Shown here: in pieces, positions 7,506 to 10,284 of the stretch
How the letters are laid out: each line of letters begins with the position of its first letter
Numbering within the stretch: position 1 is the stretch's first letter
From: Sphingomonadales bacterium UBA6171
GTDB lineage: Bacteria > Pseudomonadota > Alphaproteobacteria > Sphingomonadales > Sphingomonadaceae
Direction of reading: 5' to 3'
DNA length: 10,284 nucleotides
Assembly (NCBI GenBank): GCA_002422985.1
Contig: DITZ01000082.1
Location: 28,967-39,250, forward strand
Program-made: the position numbers and the translations under genes
Notes under the pieces: model-generated
Seen by the model: only the letters and a program-made list of their open reading frames with translations
Database searches by the model: none
Told to the model about the DNA's origin: nothing

Positions 7506-8762
7506 ATGACCGACCGCATCGCCCCGGCGCTGGCCGGCGGAATGGGGCTTTTCCGGGCACTGGGCAGCAATCCCGCCGTGCTGCAATCGGTGGTGCGGGT
7601 CGCTTTGTCCACGCCGACAACCCAGCGCGACACTTTCGCGCTGCTGCGGCTGGTCGCGCCGAAGCTGGCGCTGCCGTTCAACCTCATCGGCTGCTATCCG
7701 GCCAAAGGCTCCATGCTTGTCACCCGCGCGGCCGATGTGCGCGCGGTGCTGTCCAGAGAGGCGGATTTCACCGTCGTCTATGGCCCGCGGATGCGCGAAC
7801 TGACCGGCGGGCGGGACTTTTTTCTGGGCATGCAGGACAGCCCGCACTATCGGCGCGACACGGCAGCCATGCGGGCGATCGTCAAACCCGGCGATCTGGA
7901 TGCCGTGCTGGCGATGGCACGGCGGGAGGCAGCGGCTGCCATCAATGCCGGCAATGGCGCGATCGATCTGCCCACCATCACCGCGCGCGTGCCCGCCATG
8001 ATGGTGCGCGATTATTTCGGCATCAACGCCCCGGCTGAACAGCTGATTCCGGATGCGACGATGATGTTCCTGTTCCTTTTTTCTGATCTGGAGGCCAACC
8101 CCAAAGTGCGCGAGGCCGCGCTCGCCGCCGCCGCGCGCACCAATGCCGCCATCGCCGCCAGCATGGCCACAGCGGGCGCGGAAACGCTGCTGGGTCGCGC
8201 GGTCGCCGCCGGCAGGGCGGGCGAGCCGGCCTTTGATCATGAAGGCATTCTCGCCAACATATTGGGCATCATGATCGGCGCCATCCCCACGCTGAACAAG
8301 GCCGCCTGTCTGGCCGTGGAGGAGCTGCTGACCCGGCCCGCAGCGCTGGCCCGCGCCCGAACGGCGGCACGCGCCGGCAAGGAAGCATCCGTCGCCGGCT
8401 ATCTGTGGGAGGCGCTGCGCTTCTCCCCGGTCAATCCCTTCATCTATCGCCGGGCGGTTGTCGACACGATGATCGGCGACACCAGGGTGCCCGCGGACAT
8501 GATGGTGCTGGCCGCCAACCTGTCGGCCATGCATGACGGCGACGCGCTGCCGGACCCGGACGATTTCCGCGCCAACCGCCCCTGGGGCCAGTATATCCTG
8601 TGGGGTGACGCGCTGCACCGCTGCTGGGGCGATCATATCAACCGCACCATCCTGCCGGCCATGCTGATGCCGCTGCTGGCACAAAAGCGGCTGAAGCAGG
8701 AGGCCGCCCCGGATGGCGGCGGCCTGCCCTTCCCGAAAAGCTACAAGCTCAGCTTTGGGTAA
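7506..8762 (+). CDS. Cytochrome P450 with atypical I-helix and haem loop
   Basis: The 418-aa length and absence of a membrane anchor match soluble bacterial P450s. The ExxR of the K-helix is E302-ALR305, followed by SPVNPFIYRRAV, and PDPDDFRANRP at 350-359 is the usual meander segment. The haem cysteine is C373 in LWGDALHRCWGDHINR. Against the consensus FGxGxHxCxG, the first position is Trp366 and the second Gly is Ala369. In the I-helix, GIMIGAIPTLNKA at 254-266 has Pro261 where most O2-activating P450s have Asp/Glu, while Thr262 is kept. Loss of that acid is known in peroxide-using (CYP152) and hydroperoxide-rearranging P450s, so this enzyme may not use classical monooxygenation; that is inference. 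No ferredoxin or reductase gene is present in the operon. It starts 10 bases after the peroxidase gene. Confidence 0.93.
   Translation: MTDRIAPALAGGMGLFRALGSNPAVLQSVVRVALSTPTTQRDTFALLRLVAPKLALPFNLIGCYPAKGSMLVTRAADVRAVLSREADFTVVYGPRMRELTGGRDFFLGMQDSPHYRRDTAAMRAIVKPGDLDAVLAMARREAAAAINAGNGAIDLPTITARVPAMMVRDYFGINAPAEQLIPDATMMFLFLFSDLEANPKVREAALAAAARTNAAIAASMATAGAETLLGRAVAAGRAGEPAFDHEGILANILGIMIGAIPTLNKAACLAVEELLTRPAALARARTAARAGKEASVAGYLWEALRFSPVNPFIYRRAVVDTMIGDTRVPADMMVLAANLSAMHDGDALPDPDDFRANRPWGQYILWGDALHRCWGDHINRTILPAMLMPLLAQKRLKQEAAPDGGGLPFPKSYKLSFG
8732..8759 (+). terminator. Possible hairpin at the end of the haem-enzyme operon
   Basis: AAAGCT (8737-8742) pairs with AGCTTT (8751-8756) across an eight-base loop, and CCC (8732-8734) can pair with GGG (8757-8759) with a two-base bulge. 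The element overlaps the last P450 codons and is followed by TAAGTCTTTATATT, which is T-rich but not a clean U-tract. It could terminate or attenuate transcription; weak support. Confidence 0.3.
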
Positions 8763-8770
8763 GTCTTTAT

Positions 8771-8786
8771 ATTATCTCGATATAAT
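8771..8786. repeat. Small AT-rich inverted repeat
   Basis: ATTAT (8771-8775) and ATAAT (8782-8786) are inverted copies around a six-base centre, with TATC-TC-GATA nested inside. TATAAT at 8781-8786 is itself a perfect -10 hexamer but has no matching -35 upstream. It may be part of the antitoxin operator region or simply AT-rich spacer. Confidence 0.35.
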
Positions 8787-8790
8787 GACG

Positions 8791-8844
8791 ATAGTTTCAT
8801 TATAGTTTCAAAAATTGACAAGTGTGAAATTGAAACGTAACTAT
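8791..8844 (+). promoter_or_regulatory. Toxin-antitoxin promoter within a long inverted repeat (likely operator)
   Basis: TTGACA at 8815-8820 is a full consensus -35. Seventeen bases later TAACTATT (8838-8845) is a weak -10 candidate, placing transcription start near 8850. Two arms, 8791-8810 and 8825-8844, are imperfect inverted copies (15 of 20 positions match by eye) and flank the -35 element. The left arm itself holds ATAGTTTCA twice with an 11-base period, and the right arm has TGAAAT then TGAAAC. Such symmetry over a promoter fits binding by the antitoxin or toxin-antitoxin complex and autorepression, as known for Xre/RES modules. The operator role is inferred. Confidence 0.6.
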
Positions 8845-8876
8845 TGAGTCCATCAAGCGCCCATGTCGGGATCACC

Positions 8877-8881
8877 GGAGG
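8877..8881 (+). promoter_or_regulatory. Ribosome binding site of the antitoxin gene
   Basis: GGAGG with nine bases before the ATG at 8891; supports that start over the out-of-frame ATG at 8863. Confidence 0.6.
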
Positions 8882-8890
8882 CCAGTTTCC

Positions 8891-9229
8891 ATGTCCACAG
8901 CTGTCACACGCATCCTCGGCGATCTGAAGACCTATGGTGGTCTCCAGGGCAAGGATATTGCCAATATCGTCGATGTGTCGACGGCGACGGTATCGCGCTG
9001 GTCTCACGGCAATGGCATGCCCAGTCTCCATACGCAGACTGTTATCGCCGATTTGCGCTATGTTGTTGATCGGCTCTCGGATTTCTACACGGCCGACGAA
9101 ACCCGGCTTTGGCTGCATTCCCGCCATCAGCAGCTTGGAAATCAACGCGCGATCGATCTCATCAATGGCGACCGTACCGAAGAGGTGCTGGCCGTCATCG
9201 AGCGTCTTGAAGCCGGAGCCTATCTGTAG
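8891..9229 (+). CDS. xre: Antitoxin of the MbcA/ParS/Xre family (DUF2384)
   Basis: This 112-aa protein should neutralise the RES toxin encoded next to it by covering its NAD+ site, and repress their shared promoter. Residues about 18-40 (LQGKDIANIVDVSTATVSRW) read as a helix-turn-helix with the STATVSRW recognition helix. Residues 66-112 match the C-terminal toxin-binding DUF2384 region: YTADETRLWLHSRHQQLGN, AIDLINGDRTEEVLAVIERL and a terminal EAGAYL. In this family the C-terminal tail is what inserts into the toxin. The stop is 10 bases before the toxin start, the usual antitoxin-first order. The upstream control region is much richer in AT than the flanks, which suggests acquisition by transfer. 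Confidence 0.92.
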   Translation: MSTAVTRILGDLKTYGGLQGKDIANIVDVSTATVSRWSHGNGMPSLHTQTVIADLRYVVDRLSDFYTADETRLWLHSRHQQLGNQRAIDLINGDRTEEVLAVIERLEAGAYL

Positions 9230-9239
9230 GGACCGCAAT

Positions 9240-9791
9240 ATGAGCGAACGGCGTGCCCGCGATCTGGCCCTGCTTGACCTGATCGATGCCCATGAGGGCG
9301 TGTCGTTCGAGGGCGATGTATGGCGGATCGTGCGTCAGGAGCGTGATGTATTGCAAGGCTATCCGGCCGGCGCGCGCTGGGATCCGGGCACTTTCGATGT
9401 GCTCTACACGTCGCTTGCACGCGAAGGCGCGATGGCCGAAATTCACTACCATCTCAGCCGCCAGCCGGTGTTTCCGTCCAAGTTCCGCCCGGTGCTGCAT
9501 CGCCTTGCCGTCCGAACCAGGCGCACGCTCAGAATTGCGGATATCGAGGCGCTGGAGGCCTTGGGCGTCAGCAGTGCAGCCTATCCGACACTGTCATACG
9601 AGCGCTGCCAGGAAATCGGTGACGCCGCGGAGTTCCTCGGGTTCGACGGCATCCTCGCGCCCAGCGCGCGATGGCCGTGTCAGAATCTCATCCTGTTCAG
9701 CGATCGGCTGGAGCCTGGCGACCTGCAACAGGTCGAAAGCGAGCCTGTCGATTGGCAGGTCTGGCGCGATTCCCAGCGGAAATCGCGCTGA
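9240..9791 (+). CDS. res: RES-domain toxin (NAD+-depleting)
   Basis: RES toxins such as MbcT, ParT and P. putida Res degrade or phosphorolyse NAD+ or modify targets with it, which stops growth. The 183-aa protein begins MSERRARDLALLDLID. The RES core is visible: VWRIVR at 27-32, GARWDPGTFDVLYTSLAREGAMAEIHYHL at 44-72, giving R46, Y56 and E67 at spacings like the catalytic Arg-Tyr-Glu of MbcT, and LAPSARWPCQNLILF at 139-153 with Ser142 as the candidate conserved serine. YERCQEIGDAAEFLGFDGI near 120-138 is also typical. All key residues appear present, so it looks active. The start ATG at 9240 has AGGGA seven bases upstream; longer in-frame readings run back through the antitoxin gene and are rejected. 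Exact enzymatic activity (hydrolase, phosphorylase or transferase) cannot be told from sequence. Confidence 0.92.
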   Translation: MSERRARDLALLDLIDAHEGVSFEGDVWRIVRQERDVLQGYPAGARWDPGTFDVLYTSLAREGAMAEIHYHLSRQPVFPSKFRPVLHRLAVRTRRTLRIADIEALEALGVSSAAYPTLSYERCQEIGDAAEFLGFDGILAPSARWPCQNLILFSDRLEPGDLQQVESEPVDWQVWRDSQRKSR

Positions 9792-9797
9792 ACAGCC

Positions 9798-9819
9798 GGC
9801 GGGGGCCGGAACCCCCGCC
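9798..9819. terminator. GC-rich hairpin between the convergent res and ilvC genes
   Basis: GGCGGGGG (9798-9805) and CCCCCGCC (9812-9819) form a perfect eight-base stem with the loop CCGGAA. It sits six bases after the toxin stop and twelve bases past the ilvC stop, so it can serve both convergent genes. On the plus strand it is followed by CTTTCCC, a short partial U-tract; the minus-strand side has no U-tract. Confidence 0.75.
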
Positions 9820-9831
9820 CTTTCCCGTCCG

Positions 9832-10284
9832 TCAGTTGCGGGCCTTGTCCACCAGCTTGTTCTTGCCGATCCAGGGCATCATCGCGCGCAGCTCGCTGCC
9901 GACTTCCTCGATCTGATGCGCGGCGGCCTGCTTGCGGCTGGCCTTCAGCTCCGGCTGGCCGGCGCGGTTGTCCAGGATGAAGTTTTTCACGAAGCGGCCG
10001 GACTGGATGTCCGCCAGCACGCGCTTCATTTCGGCCTTTGTCTCGTCGGTGATGATGCGCGGGCCGGTGACGATGTCGCCATATTCGGCGGTGTTGCTGA
10101 TCGAATAGCGCATGTTGGCGATGCCGCCTTCATACAGCAGATCCACGATCAGCTTGGTTTCGTGCAGACATTCGAAATAGGCCATTTCCGGCGCATAGCC
10201 GGCGTCCACCAGCGTTTCGAAACCGGCCTGAATCAGGTGGGTGATGCCGCCGCACAGCACGGCCTGTTCGCCGAACAGATCGGT
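9832..10284 (-). CDS. ilvC: Ketol-acid reductoisomerase, C-terminal part (5' end outside window)
   Basis: This enzyme catalyses the NADPH- and Mg-dependent isomeroreduction of acetolactate and acetohydroxybutyrate in valine, leucine and isoleucine synthesis. The visible 150 residues are the knotted helical C-terminal domain of the short class I form (about 340 aa in full). The segment opens at TDLFGEQAVLCGGITHL, whose Asp and Glu four residues apart are metal ligands. FECLHETKLIVDL carries the second Glu pair, and MRYSISNTAEYGD carries the substrate-binding serine. It ends WIGKNKLVDKARN. The N-terminal Rossmann domain and start codon are beyond the right edge; an internal GTG near 10260 is not the start because the conserved DLFGEQ motif reads through it. 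Confidence 0.97.
   Translation of the reverse strand, partial: TDLFGEQAVLCGGITHLIQAGFETLVDAGYAPEMAYFECLHETKLIVDLLYEGGIANMRYSISNTAEYGDIVTGPRIITDETKAEMKRVLADIQSGRFVKNFILDNRAGQPELKASRKQAAAHQIEEVGSELRAMMPWIGKNKLVDKARN

Noticed and set aside
5891..7687. 598-aa minus-strand open frame opposite the peroxidase gene
   Set aside because: Low-complexity shadow spanning the peroxidase and the start of the P450; both real genes have full motif sets on the plus strand.
7383..8684. 433-aa minus-strand open frame opposite the P450 gene
   Set aside because: Its Gln/Arg/His-rich translation matches nothing and it covers the P450 haem and ExxR motifs in antisense.
8781..8786. TATAAT as the -10 of the toxin-antitoxin promoter
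   Set aside because: No -35-like element lies 15-19 bases upstream, whereas TTGACA at 8815 is better placed for the gene start.
8741..9238. 165-aa minus-strand open frame across the toxin-antitoxin control region and antitoxin
   Set aside because: No recognisable domain; it crosses the promoter/inverted-repeat region and opposes the antitoxin gene.

Overview
The window is high-GC DNA with Rhodobacterota-like alphaproteobacterial codon use, and it most resembles Sphingomonadales (Sphingomonas and relatives). That placement is an inference from composition, short ATGA/TGATG gene overlaps and protein flavour. It has four blocks: a type II secretion operon on the minus strand, a divergent four-gene haem-enzyme operon on the plus strand, a Xre/RES toxin-antitoxin cassette, and the 3' part of ilvC on the minus strand.

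Block 1 (1-4146, minus). Reading leftward the order is prepilin peptidase (gspO/pilD type), gspC, gspD, then gspE, which runs off the left edge. gspC/gspD and gspD/gspE overlap at stop/start codons, so they are translationally coupled. Together they give the pseudopilin-processing enzyme, the inner-membrane clamp, the outer-membrane secretin and the assembly ATPase of a type II secretion system.

Block 2 (4255-8762, plus). Four tightly packed genes: a 223-aa protein and a 329-aa protein of unrecognised family, the second with a membrane hairpin; a cytosolic 527-aa DyP-type haem peroxidase; and a 418-aa cytochrome P450. The first three are linked by stop/start overlaps, and the P450 follows 10 bases later with its own ribosome site. 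The P450 has a proline at the usual I-helix acid position and an altered haem-binding loop. I infer that it may use peroxides or hydroperoxides rather than O2 plus a redox partner, which fits a peroxidase in the same operon. This is the best candidate here for an undescribed system, perhaps lipid or oxylipin chemistry at the membrane.

Block 3 (8763-9791, plus). An AT-rich control region with a long imperfect inverted repeat around a TTGACA element precedes a MbcA/ParS/Xre-family antitoxin and a RES-domain toxin. It looks like a mobile cassette placed between the P450 operon and ilvC.

Block 4 (9832-10284, minus). The C-terminal 150 residues of class I ketol-acid reductoisomerase. A strong GC hairpin lies between it and the toxin gene. 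No rRNA, tRNA, CRISPR array or insertion sequence was seen, and no gene-free stretch exceeds 300 bases.
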